From the NCBI RefSeq assembly GCF_003576645.1, contig NC_044918.1, positions 31,336,690 through 31,400,689 on the forward strand: 64,000 bases of DNA, read 5' to 3'. The notes under the pieces were generated by a model, which did not search any database, was not told the DNA's origin, and worked only from the letters and a program-made list of their open reading frames with translations. This document shows, one piece after another, positions 42,156-53,799 of this stretch. A program made the position numbers and the translations under genes. Every line of letters starts with the position of its first letter. Positions within the stretch are counted from its first letter, which is position 1. This DNA is from Ipomoea triloba. Taxonomy: Eukaryota > Streptophyta > Magnoliopsida > Solanales > Convolvulaceae.

Positions 42156-44218
42156 GCAAGCCATTCGATGCCATAGCCCTTGTTGATACTGGAGCTCAGT
42201 TCTCAATGATGAACCCAAAGCTGTTACCTCAAGAGCATGGAGACCATCCCAGAAACGTCTTACATCAGCATCTGGAGATGATTTTGATGCAGGATTAGAG
42301 ACGAAGGAACCATTGGAGATTAGCATACTTCCTAACTGCAAGATCCAAATTCATGTTCTTGGATGTGGCCTTCCAAGAAGGGATTTGCTATTAGGATTTG
42401 ATGCTTTCAAGATGATGAAGGTATTGGTTCAATCACGAGGAATTAGCAAAGGCCCCTACTTCAAGCCCTATGAAGAAGATTACAGAATGTGGCAACTCAA
42501 CTTCATGGATACCATCACCCAGATCAAGCAACAATTGGTGGAGCAATTATGTGCAGATTCTCATGACGAATTCATGAAGAAACACAGTAAGCCCCTATGG
42601 ACCAGAGAAGAGTTCTTTATTGAACTTCCATTCAAAGAAGGAAAGGTGATCAACCCCACCAAAGCCAGCCACTCAGGAATGAATCCTCAACATCTCAAAA
42701 TGGCGGTTCAAGAGTGCAAGGAGTTGCAGAAGTTAGGATTAATCACAGAATCCAAGTCCTCATGGGCATGTGAAGCATTCTATGTGAACAAGCGAGCAGA
42801 ACAAGCAAGGGAAAGTTACGACTTGTTATCAACTATCAACCCTTGAATCAATGTCTCAAAGATGTCAAATTTCCATTACCAAGGAGATCTATGATGTTCT
42901 CATATCTCCCAGGAGCCCAATGGTTTTCAAAGTTCGATCTCAAAGCAGGATTTTGGCAGATAGGAATCAAGCCAGAAGAAAGATACAAGACAGCCTTTTT
43001 TGTATCCCAGGATATCATCTTGAATGGAAGGTAATGCCTTTTGGTCTCAAAATTGCACCCCAAGAGTTGAGCCAATTTGAGCCAATTCTTGACAAAGCCC
43101 TCATTTACATCGATGACATCTTACTATTCAGTAAGACCATGGAAGAACACATCCAGCTGATCAAACAATTCATGGAGATATGCCAAAAATTTGGAATCAT
43201 GTTATCCGAAAAGAAGATGTTTAGCCCAGCAGAAGATCCAGTTTTTAGGCATGGATATTGACCAAGGAAAGTTTCAACCAGGAAGGCATATTGCTCAGGA
43301 GTTACTCAAATTTCCTGATGAAAACCTCACAAAGCAGCAAGTTCAACAATTTCTTGGTATAATTAATTATATCCGAGATTTTGTTCCAAACATAGCCCTC
43401 ATGTTAGCACTCTCACCAAGATGTTGAAGAAGTCACCACCAAAATGGAGCATAGAACAAACCAAGGCAATCCGATGGATGAAGGAGCACACCAAGGAATT
43501 ACCACCATTGCACATTCCAGCAGGTGAAGGACTCAGAATTCTACAAACAGATGCCAGTGATTACTATTGGGGAGCAATACTCCTACAGGAAGTCAAAGGA
43601 AAGAGGCTTGTTTGCGGCTACTCCAGTGGTAGATTCAAAGATGCAGAACTTCATTACCACTCACTTATAAAGAGATTTTAGCCGTGAAAAATGGAATTAA
43701 AAAATTTAATTTTCATTTGATCGGTTATAAGTTTCTTATTGAGTTAGACATGTCAGCTTTCCAAAAATGTTGCAGTTCAAGAGGAAAGAAATTCCACAAG
43801 CTCAAGCTCTAAGATGGCAACAATGGTTTCTAGATACAACTATGATGTTCGCCATATTCCAGGAAAGAAGAATGTGGTTGCAGACTTTTTATCCAGACCA
43901 CAGCAAGTTCCTCAACTCCAGTTCCAGTCCAAATCTATGAAGTCTATATGTTCAATGAAGGAAGTTCCAGCCAGAGCACTTCATCAAATGCAGATTTTCC
44001 ACCAGACATTGATGTCAACCAGTTCCCATGGAGCCATGAATACCTTGAAGAAAGAAGAACAGATTGGGAAGTCAGATTGTTCAGATACTATGGAGGTCAT
44101 ATGCTACAACCATATGGTATTCACCCTAAATATCCATTTGCTCAAATCTTTATTGCTCAAGTTCAAGATTGGCCAGAAGAGTTAAATTGGATATTTTTGG
44201 TATTTATGCCATGAATAT
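42156..44218 (+). pseudogene. Protease, RT, RNase H and start of C-terminal region, frameshifted
   Basis: The protease active site is visible in another frame as 'LVDTGAQFS' at about 42180. RT segments occur in successive frames: 42313-42846 to 'ESYDLLSTINP', then 42843, 42851 ('YIDDILLFSK') and 43191. RNase H is at 43421-43681 ('LQTDASDYYWGA'), then broken again at 'HYHSLIKRF'. Part of the RT is missing near 43062 ('IAPQELSQFE', where the copy on the other strand has 'IAPSEFQKVM'). At least seven frame changes; no functional product is expected. Confidence 0.88.
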
Positions 44219-44277
44219 CATATTTTAATGGAGTTCCACAGGCCTAGCTTAAGAAAAGAGTTAGATCTTTCTGTTGA

Positions 44278-45582
44278 TCTTCAGAGGGCTTGCAGCTGGG
44301 TCTCCTCTGTGGCTCCTTTGTTGGATAGCATTGCTTACAATCATCTTCACACAAATCAAAGAAACAGTGATTTGAGATGGGATCCTTAAACCAGAAAACT
44401 GGTTTACCAAGTTGGTCGAACGAATGAACAATTTCACTCATTCCTGTTTTTCCGTAACCAAGGAAAACTGGTTCTGCATCATCATCGTCTGGGTCATAGT
44501 CAAGGATCTCCTGGACATGCTCCTCTTGTCTTTCTCTAGCCTCTTCTACCATATTGATGGATGGTAGAAATTCTGTTCTTTTTAGATGAGCATGATTGAA
44601 TGAGATTCCAACGGTACCATCTTTTCGCCTGCTGATGGTAGCCTCGTTGGATTCGATTGGCCTTCTGTTCTGGTGCAGCTTCTCATAGTTGGATATCCAA
44701 GTGTCAGGGATACTTGGATCAACTCCTCTTTTGTACATCTCCTGGGAACCTTAGTGCAGGTAACATTTCTCTGTTCATCAGTGACTAGGATGAGAGCTTC
44801 TCCTCCTCCTGGAATTTTCATATCGAAAGCATGGTCTTGCAATCGATAAGACATCTGGTAGTGGACAGTGGCTTCAATAGCATCTTGCTCAGCATGCTTA
44901 GCTCCAACAATATGGACTTGAATTTTAAACATATCTAGAAGATGTGGATCTTCTAAGGATACGTTAAAATTTGGGTAAACAGTAGCACAGACAGTGCCAG
45001 AATCAAGTGTGACTTCCATAGTGGCTATCAATGCATGTTGGTACTCTAAGTACCTGGAATCAAGGAGACATAGCTTGGCAACTACGGGTTGACCCTTTCT
45101 GCCATGATAGGTTATGGCAAAACGGATTGCTCCAAAGTGGATATGGGTATATCCTTCTCTCCTCCAAATGGCCGGGAATTCATCAGGGATTTCAAGAGTA
45201 ATGAACTGTTCTTGGTGGGTGGAATATATGGGACATCTGCTCATGGCTGAGGCTGAGATGTATTCTTTGGGAACTAAAGACCTTTCTGGTAAATAGCTTT
45301 AAGGGATTTAACCAGAAGATTGGATTGGTTTCTTTTATTGAAAGCAGAGTATGGATTCAGAAGGGGCAGGTGGGTTTCTTCTATTTTTTGGTCCTCTTTA
45401 AGATAATTTATCTCATAGAGATAATCCATCTTAGAAGAGAGAGATTTTTTGAAATGAGGTTTTTCTAATGAAAAAGAAGAACGGCTAGGTACAATAGATG
45501 TGGATGTAGAAGCTGAAGAGGAAGACATATTTAGGAAATATGAAGGTTTTGAATAAAGAGATATGGCTGGCTCTGATACCAA
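44278..45582 (-). pseudogene. Endogenous pararetrovirus segment 3, movement-protein part
   Basis: Minus strand. Polyprotein start at 45540 ('MSSSSASTSTS'). A one-base loss near 45289 truncates this frame after 'LKAIYQK'. It resumes in the next frame from 'MSRCPIYSTHQ' (45244 downward) with the 30K-type movement protein region ('CLLDSRYLEYQHALIATMEV'). A further one-base loss near 44721 shifts it to the frame 44738-44244. It ends at the junction with segment 2 after 'RRPSCKPS'. Movement proteins of this family let viral nucleic acid pass plasmodesmata; this copy is broken twice. Confidence 0.88.
45569..45581 (-). promoter_or_regulatory. Viral primer binding site
   Basis: Minus-strand TGGTATCAGAGCC ('ggctctgatacca' on the plus strand), 28 bases before the polyprotein start at 45540. 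Confidence 0.9.
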
Positions 45583-46100
45583 ATCGGGGAGTCTCTAAAA
45601 GCAGTGGAGAATTAGGACCAAAGGTGAGAGAAAACTAAAAGCCTCTCCGGGGCATGACAACAAGACTCTCAAACCACTTCCTAACTTCTCTACATGTTAG
45701 AGATTACTTGAGACTTAGCAGGAACATAACCATAAATCTATTCAAAACCTTCAACAAAAACTTAGAAACTCATGATATTTTGCAAACTGGGAAATTTTAT
45801 ATTTCAAACTGCGATATTTACAAAGCAAACTGAACCTCCTTTTATAGGGATCAAGGATGGTTCTCGAAATACAATACAGCTGTTTACAATTATTACAATA
45901 CATGTGGCCGACAAAGTGTGATGGCCTTCTTGACATAAAGTAAAGCTACCTTTTAATAAAGTTGTCTAATAATTCATACAACACGCCAAACTGAAGATAA
46001 CGCTGACATGACCCTGTCAGGACGGGGATCTTATCTTTGAAGATAAGATTTTTTTGCAGATGAGATTTGCTTTGCCTTGCTGGAGAGATAAGATCAAATC
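45583..46100 (-). promoter_or_regulatory. Viral intergenic region with promoter
   Basis: Minus-strand stretch from the end of the polyprotein to the primer site, with no gene. A good TATA box, CCTATAAAAGGAGG, lies with TATAAAA at 45846-45840. GATAAG-containing palindromes occur at 46027-46102. This is the position of the single pregenomic-RNA promoter in Caulimoviridae. The continuity polyprotein end - intergenic - primer site - next polyprotein start shows a head-to-tail or circularly permuted viral template. Confidence 0.75.
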
Positions 46101-48853
46101 TTATCCTTCACCCATGAATCTCTTTCCTTTCCAGTTTTGTGGGTTCCAATCTGGTTGCTTTGTCTTCATGACCATCCATTCTCCATGAAATTGAAGATCC
46201 ATTACGGAGTCTTCGTCTGATGCTGTGTCGCTTTCTGTGGAGTAGCCAGAGTAGCTGGGGTAACCCATGTAGTTAACCCATTCTTGTCTATCCATACCAG
46301 ATTGCCTTCTCTTCGTTCTCCAAACATCCTTGTTCCACTGGCTCTTGTGTTCTGACCTTTTCTTTTGAGACTTTTGAGCATAAGCTTTCTCAATCTTTTC
46401 GACTTCTTCAAGCACTGAATCTATATCATCAAGGTTCCAAGGATCTTGTGACCAGATATCTTCCTTCTGGGTCTGGTGTAGCTCATAGTAGTACTGGTTT
46501 TTTGCTGACTTGATCCTTTCATGGTAGATCTCATCATCTTGTCTCACATCTGGCTGAATCCCTTCTCTGGGCCAAATTTCTTTTGGAATGACCTTGTTCT
46601 GGGCGAAAATGTACCTCTGAAATTCTGGATAGTCTTCTTCTCGGACTATGATAGATTCCATGTGCTGCTCATAAATCTTCATAAATGGTTCTGCATGTCC
46701 TTCTAAAAATCTGGATACCCATGCTGTGACTTCCCTATGCAGATGAACTGTGAAAAATTCTGGACCATCTTGGCATAACTTCTTCCAGTATTTTAATGGA
46801 TAAAACCAAGTTAAGAATTTTATTAAATCTTTCTCAACAGAAAGATCTAACTCTTTTCTTAAGCTAGGCCTGTGGAACTCCATTAAAATATGATATTCAT
46901 GGCATAAATACCAAAATATCCAATTTAACTCTTCTGGCCAATCTTGAACTTGAGCAATAAAGATTTGAGCAAATGGATATTTAGGGTGAATACCATATGG
47001 TTGTAGCATATGACCTCCATAGTATCTGAATAATCTGACTTCCCAATCTGTTCTTCTTTCTTCAAGGTATTCATGGCTCCAGGGGAACTGGTTGACATCA
47101 ATGTCTGGTGGAAAATCTGCATTTGATGAAGTGCTCTGGCTGGAACTTCCTTCATTGAACATATAGACTTCATAGAGCTTGGACTGGAACTGGAGTTGAG
47201 GAACTTGCTGTGGTCTGGATAAAAAGTCTGCAACCACATTCTTCTTTCCTGGAATATGGCGAACATCATAGTTGTATCTAGAAAACCATTGTTGCCATCT
47301 TAGAGCTTGAGCTTGTGGAATTTCTTTCCTCTTGAACTGCAACATTTTTGGAAAAGCTGACATGTCTAACTCAATAAGAAACTTATAACCGATCAAATGA
47401 AAATTAAATTTTTTAATTCCATTTTTCACGGCTAAAATCTCTTTATAAGTGGAGTGGTAATGAAGTTCTGCATCTTTGAATCTACCACTGGAGTAGCCGC
47501 AAACAAGCCTCTTTCCTTTGACTTCCTGTAGGAGTATTGCTCCCCAATAGTAATCACTGGCATCTGTTTGTAGAATTCTGAGTCCTTCACCTGCTGGAAT
47601 GTGCAATGGTGGTAATTCCTTGGTGTGCTCCTTCATCCATCGGATTGCCTTGGTTTGCTCTATGCTCCATTTTGGTGGTGACTTCTTCAACATCTTGGTG
47701 AGAGTGCTAACATGAGGGGCTATGTTGGGAACAAAATCTCGGATATAATTAATTATACCAAGAAACTGTTGAACTTGCTGCTTTGTGAGGTTTTCATCAG
47801 GAAATTTGAGTAACTCCTGAGCAATATGCCTTCCTGGTTGAAACTTTCCCTGGTCAATATCCATGCCTAAAAACTGGATCTTCTGCTGGGCTAGTAACAT
47901 CTTCTTTTCGGATAACATGATTCCAAATTTTTGGCATATCTCCATGAATTGTTTGATCAGCTGGATGTGTTCTTCCATGGTCTTACTGAATAGTAAGATG
48001 TCATCGATGTAAATGAGGGCTTTGTCAAGAATTGGCTCAAAGATCTTGGTCATCACTTTCTGGAATTCACTGGGTGCAATTTTGAGACCAAAAGGCATTA
48101 CCTTCCATTCAAGATGATATCCTGGGATACAAAAGGCTGTCTTGTATCTTTCTTCTGGCTTGATTCCTATCTGCCAAAATCCTGCTTTGAGATCGAACTT
48201 TGAAAACCATTGGGCTCCTGGGAGATATGAGAACATCATAGATCTCCTTGGTAATGGAAATTTGACATCTTTGAGACATTGATTCAAGGGTTGATAGTTG
48301 ATAACAAGTCGTAACTTTCCCCTTGCTTGTTCTGCTCGCTTGTTCACATAGAATGCTTCACATGCCCATGAGGACTTGGATTCTGTGATTAATCCTAACT
48401 TCTGCAACTCTTTGCACTCTTGAACCGCCATTTTGAGATGTTGAGGATTCATTCCTGAGTGGCTGGCTTTGGTGGGGTTGATCACCTTTCCTTCTTTGAA
48501 TGGAAGTTCAATAAAGAACTCTTCTCTGGTCCATAGGGGCTTACTGTGTTTCTTCATGAATTCGTCATGAGAATCTGCACATAATTGCTCCACCAATTGT
48601 TGCTTGATCTGGGTGATGGTATCCATGAAGTTGAGTTGCCACATTCTGTAATCTTCTTCATAGGGCTTGAAGTAGGGGCCTTTGCTAATTCCTCGTGATT
48701 GAACCAATACCTTCATCATCTTGAAAGCATCAAATCCTAATAGCAAATCTCTTCTTGGAAGGCCACATCCAAGAACATGAATTTGGATCTTGCAGTTAGG
48801 AAGTATGCTAATCTCCAATGGTTCCTTCGTCTCTAATCCTGCATCAAAATCTT
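46101..48853 (-). CDS. Pararetrovirus segment 3: protease end, RT, RNase H, C-terminus (open)
   Basis: Single open minus-strand frame, about 917 codons of viral sequence (the frame extends about 36 codons further into antisense sequence). It enters within the protease ('EDFDAGLETK', 'GCGLPRRDLLLGFDAF'). RT has 'INYQPLN', 'FSKFDLKAGFWQIGI', 'WKVMPFGLKIAP' and the catalytic YIDD near residue 315 of the 953-codon frame. RNase H has 'LQTDASDYYWGA' and 'STYKEILAVKNG'. A C-terminal extension of about 300 residues, with unknown function, ends 'KRFMGEG'. No stop or frameshift is seen, but the polyprotein N-terminus lies elsewhere and inverted, so there is no natural start codon. Compared with segments 1 and 2 it is the best preserved pol copy. 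Confidence 0.9.
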
Positions 48854-51800
48854 CCACCCACCAAGAACAGTTCATTACTCTTGAAATCCCTGATGAATTC
48901 CCGGCCATTTGGAGGAGAGAAGGATATACCCATATCCACTTTGGAGCAATCCGTTTTGCCATAACCTATCATGGCAGAAAGGGTCAACCCGTAGTTGCCA
49001 AGCTATGTCTCCTTGATTCCAGGTACTTAGAGTACCAACATGCATTGATAGCCACCATGGAAGTCACACTTGATTCTGGCACTGTCTGTGCTACTGTTTA
49101 CCCAAATTTTAACGTATCCTTAGAAGATCCACATCTTCTAGATATGTTTAAAATCCAAGTCCATATTGTTGGAGCTAAGCATGCTGAGCAAGATGCTATT
49201 GAAGCCACTGTCCACTACCAGATGTCTTATCGATTGCAAGACCATGCTTTCGATATGAAAATTCCAGGAGGAGGAGAAGCTCTCATCCTAGTCACTGATG
49301 AACAGAGAAATGTTACCTGCACTAAGGTTCCCAGGAGATGTACAAAAGAGGAGTTGATCCAAGTTATCCCTGACACTTGGATATCCAACTATGAGAAGCT
49401 GCACCAGAACAGAAGGCCAATCGAATCCAACGAGGCAACCATCAGCAGGCGAAAAGATGGTACCGTTGGAATCTCATTCAATCATGCTCATCTAAAAAGA
49501 ACAGAATTTCTACCATCCATCAATATGGTAGAAGAGGCTAGAGAAAGACAAGAGGAGCATGTCCAGGAGATCCTTGACTATGACCCAGACGATGATGATG
49601 CAGAACCAGTTTTCCTTGGTTACGGAAAAACAGGAATGAGTGAAATTGTTCATTCGTTCGACCAATTTGGTAAACCAGTTTTCTGGTTTAAGGATCCCAT
49701 CTCAAATCACTGTTTCTTTGATTTGTGTGAAGATGATTGTAAGCAATGCTACCCAACAAAGGAGCCACAGAGGAGACCCAGCTGCAAGCCCTCTAGAAGG
49801 AGAAGATCCAGAAGTAAGGATGATAGTGATGATGAAGATCCGCCGTCACCACCACCTGTGCCCCTGCAAAGAAAAAAGAAAGCTCTTAAGTGCTATGAGC
49901 AAGAGTACTTAAGAAAGGAGCCCACAATAGTTCCAGCTTCACCAGCTATCCCAGCAATGGTGATCTCAGAATCCTATGAGGAGGACTTTCCCCCTTTGGA
50001 AAGTTTTCAGCGAGGAGGTTCTATGCATGCACCAAAGATCCCAGCTCCTAATGAAGTATTACCAACAGGCCAGTTAAGAGGACAACCATCCATTGAGCAG
50101 ACTTTAAACTGGCAAACGGAGAACGCCTTAGCTCAAAACCGCACCCTCAAATCAATTTCCAACAATCTTGTTGAGCTAAGCCACAAATCTGGAGAATACT
50201 ATTCAAAGATTGACTCAAGGATCCAGATTTTGGAGAAAAGATTGGAGCAGATCCCTTTTGAGAGACCTTCTTATGGTCAATCCCTTCAAGCCCATTTTCA
50301 GTACCAGGCCAACGAAACTGCTTCTATCCGGAGCATGATAGATCAGTTGAGATCCGAGATCAGGCCCAAACAACCTTACCAACCCAATTTGTTTGAAACA
50401 CCCCAAAAATACCCAGCTACCTCTACTCCAACACCATTTTACCAAACCAGTTCCTTAACAAGTTCGTCGTTCCAGTCTGGAAACCCTATGTTTCCTCCTA
50501 CAGACTCTTCCATTCTAGATGAGTACCATAGGAGAAATAAGCCTAAACAAAAGAATCCACAACCCCCACCACAACCAACTTTGCCTTTACCCACATCTCA
50601 AGCCCAACCTGATTCTCAAACAAGTTTGTTCTCTGCTTGGAAAATTAGAAATCCATCTCACCCTTTACACCAGCAAGTTTTTAGACCTTTCACCATTTCA
50701 GAACAAACTACCACTCCGTCCCAGCCAATTATATCCTCAAAATCAAATGACCTGTACCCTCCACCAAATACAACCTCAAATACAACCCAAATGATGCTCC
50801 ATGAAACAATCACAGATAAGGATCTTTTTGATTCTGTTATCAAAGGTCCAGACCCACCTGAGAGAAATCTACCAGTCATGGAAGCTTATAGTACTGGAGA
50901 AATATCAGAAGAATCTGGCTACCAATCTGAAGCAACTCAGTCAGAATCAGAAGGATATACAGATCCAGAAGGAGAAGATTCCGAGGAGTCGGAAAACCCT
51001 GCATTTATGGCAGATCCGGCAGAATCATCAACTGGTGGATACACAACTCAACAACCTGCTGATCAACCAATGGGTCATACAGAGGAAGAATACTTTGGTG
51101 TTGAAAATGCCACGGAAATGGTGATGCACAAAGGAGTAAATTATCAATTCTTTACAATTGATGATTTATCACCAGAAAAGTGGGGAGAGAAGTTTGCTGA
51201 GTTCCACACATGGATGACTACTAGGAATCTAGTAGAACGAGATACTTTCAAAATCCTTATGGAATTTACAGCAAAGTTCACCGTAATTCTTAAAGATTGG
51301 TGGTCTAAAGCAGATGGGGCATTCAAGATGATGTTCTTAGGACTACCTCTCCAGGAAGCCGTTTCAATGATTTACTTCATATTTCTGGGTAAACATGAAG
51401 ATGAAGTAGAACAGAAGAGAACGGAGTTTTTCAGAATGAAGTGCCTGTCTTATGAGAAAAGGCACTTAGAGGAACACTTCAAAAGGATGACAAAAGTTTT
51501 CTATTTTCTGGGATTTGACAACAATCTCAAGCAAGCTTTTGTTTCATCCTTACCACCCCTGCTGGCAGACAGTACAGATCAACTTATCAAAAAGAATCAT
51601 GGATCCATAACACATCTTTCAACTGGGCAGATTAGGCAAGCAATATTTGAAAGCCTAGACAATATTTGCCAGATCCACAACAAGTTCCAGACCTTGAGAA
51701 AGCATGAATCAATTCTTTCCAAAGCATGCCAGAAGCCAAATCTCATAATAGGATCCTCATGCAATGGAGTGTGTGGAGACAAACCCAGAGTAAGAAAGAG

Positions 51801-52366
51801 AAATTTCACTCGCTTCAGGAAGAATCCTCAAAACACCAGGAGGATCGGATGGAAGCCAAGGAGGAGATATTTCAGAAAATCCCAGAACCAGAAAGCACAA
51901 CCAAAAAAGAGAGGAAATAAAGCATCTAACAAATGCTTTGTTTGTGGAAAGCCAGGACACTACGCCAAAGATTGCAAGGAGAAGCAAGCGGCTAAAATGA
52001 TATCGGAAGTCATGTCTCTTATTGATGACGATATCGCCGAAGAAGACCTGGATGACTATCTCAGCCCAGAAGACGAACCTTCAGCAGAAACAATCTTTTC
52101 CATAGAAGATGAAGTTCCGGAAGAAGATTTTATCTCATACAACTTTGGGATAAAAGAAGATGAAGAGTTCAAGGCACCCCATGTGAAAGTACAGATCAAA
52201 CACCGGTCAAGCAAGCCATTCGATGCCATAGCCCTTGTTGATACTGGAGCTCAGTTCTCAATGATGAACCCAAAGCTGTTACCTCAAGATGCATGGAGAC
52301 CATCCCAGAAACGTCTTACATCAGCATCTGGAGATGATTTTGATGCAGGATTAGAGACGAAGGAAC
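48854..52366 (+). CDS. Pararetrovirus segment 4: movement protein, coat protein, zinc knuckle, protease (open)
   Basis: Open plus-strand frame (the frame runs 48790-52476; viral from 'STHQEQF', codon 22). Movement protein at about codons 22-330 with the 30K-family 'LDSRY' motif. Then a low-complexity Pro/Ser/Gln-rich region, an acidic region ('EEYFGVENATEM'), and the coat-protein region at about 780-980 ('HLEEHFKRMTKVFYFLG'). A strongly basic stretch follows at about 1000-1045 ('RRIGWKPRRRYFRK'), then the CCHC knuckle C1049 to C1062 ('CFVCGKPGHYAKDC') and the protease D1151-T-G ('LVDTGAQFSMM'). It breaks off in the protease at about 52366 and continues into unrelated antisense sequence. The polyprotein N-terminus (about 110 codons) is absent, so there is no viral start codon. 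Confidence 0.92.
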
Positions 52367-52367
52367 A

Positions 52368-52497
52368 ATTTCACTCATTCCTGTTTTTCCGTAACCAAGG
52401 AAAACTGGTTCTGCATCATCATCGTCTGGGTCATAGTCAAGGATCTCCTGGACATGCTCCTCTTGTCTTTCTCTAGCCTCTTCTACCATATTGATGG
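52368..52497 (-). pseudogene. Short inverted pararetrovirus fragment
   Basis: About 130 bp equal to the movement-protein region at 44429-44568, on the minus strand. It makes the last 37 codons of the preceding frame antisense nonsense. It ends where minus-strand satellite begins at about 52502. Confidence 0.9.
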
Positions 52498-52501
52498 ATC
52501 A

Positions 52502-53799
52502 GAACTCCACGCATAGGAAACCTAATGTTTTAGTGGGACACATCTCAAGCAAGAAACTCATAGGTAACCGTAGTATATTTCGATACGCTCCATTCGAATA
52601 CTTTGCTCAATTGCGGTTGTCGATTTACCATGTCTACAAACCCAAATTCCCTTAGCACTCTCGGATCAAAGTATTTCTCTCCAATTAAATTCTCTGACTT
52701 ATACACATCCACAAGCGCCAATTGTTCATGAGTTTAGCCTCGGAGGACCCTTGTTCCTCAACATTAGGTTCAACTTGTGATTGTGGAGGTTGTGGTTCTG
52801 ATCTTGCCATTGTTCGGCTTGTGCTTGCTTCCTCATAATTCCTTTTCAAGGCTTGTTCTTTGGTTCTTCCCATTTTCTAAAAAAAGCGGTAAAGTGCATG
52901 AAAAATAAGGAAATGTAAGTCTGAACTCCACGCATAGGGAACCTAATGTTTTAGTGGGACACATCTCAAGCAAGAAACTCATAGGTAACCGTAGTATATG
53001 TCAGTCCTCTCCATTCGCTCTCGGATCATAGTATTTCCCTCCAATTAAATTCTCTGACTTATACACATCCACAAGCCCCAATTGTTCATGAATTTAGCCT
53101 CGGAGGACCCTTGTAAGCCCCAATTGTTCATGAATTTAGCCTCGGAGGACCCTTGTTCCTCTTGCATTAGGTTCAACTTGTGATTGTGGATGTTGTGGTT
53201 CTGCTCTTGCCATTGTTCGGCTTGTGCTTGCTTCCTCAGGTTCTGCTCTTGCCATTGTTCGGCTTGTGCTTGCTTCCTCAAAATTTCATTTCAAAGCTTG
53301 CTCTTTGGTTCTTCCCGTTTCCTAAAACACGCGGTAAAGTGCATGAAAAATAAGGAAATGTATGTCTGAACTCCACGCATAGGGAACCTAATGTTTCAGT
53401 GGGACACATCTCAAGCACGAAACTCCTAGGTAACCGGAGTATATGTCGGTCCTCTCCATTCGAATACTTTGCTCCATTCCGGGTGTCTTAGCAACCTATT
53501 TACCATGTTTTCAAAGCCAAATTCCCTTAGCACGCTCGGATCAAAGTATTTCCCTCCAATTAAATTCTCTGACTTATATACATCCACAAGCGCCAATTGT
53601 TCATGAGTTTAGCCTCGGAGGACCCTTGTTCCTCAACATTAGGTTCAACTTGTGATTGTGGAGGTTGTGGTTCTGCTCTTCCCATTGTTCGGCTTGTGCT
53701 TGCTTCCTCATAATTCCATTTCAAGGCTTGCTCTTTGGTTCTTCCGATTTCCTAAAAAAAGCGGTAAAGTGCATGAAAAATAAGGAAATGTAAGTCTGA
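52502..53799 (-). repeat. Right satellite array, minus-strand part
   Basis: About three monomers in reverse orientation; the reverse complement starts MGRTKEQALKRNYEEAS at 52873. These carry the 'QVEPNVEEQGSS' linker type. 42-bp duplications at 53073/53115 and 53197/53239. Orientation flips near 53799 ('gtaagtctgaa' followed by 'cagaaccaccacctc'). Confidence 0.93.

Larger units (their letters stand above)
41599..44277 (+). pseudogene. Endogenous pararetrovirus segment 2: leader, movement-protein start, protease to C-terminus
   Basis: Plus-strand piece with the viral leader, primer site, the start of the polyprotein, then an internal deletion of roughly 3 kb compared with 48854-52366, and protease, RT and RNase H to the C-terminal extension. 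It carries many single-base losses in homopolymers ('catagccctcatg', 'tcagctttcc', 'atggtttctag'), so the pol part is spread over several frames. It stops abruptly at 44277 and meets an inverted segment. Confidence 0.9.

Noticed and set aside
48854..48962. N-terminus of the 953-codon minus-strand frame as a real start ('MAKRIAPKWIW').
   Set aside because: These 36 residues are antisense to the movement-protein sequence of the neighbouring plus-strand segment.
52367..52476. C-terminal 37 residues of the 1228-codon plus-strand frame.
   Set aside because: They are antisense of an inverted movement-protein fragment and not viral protein.
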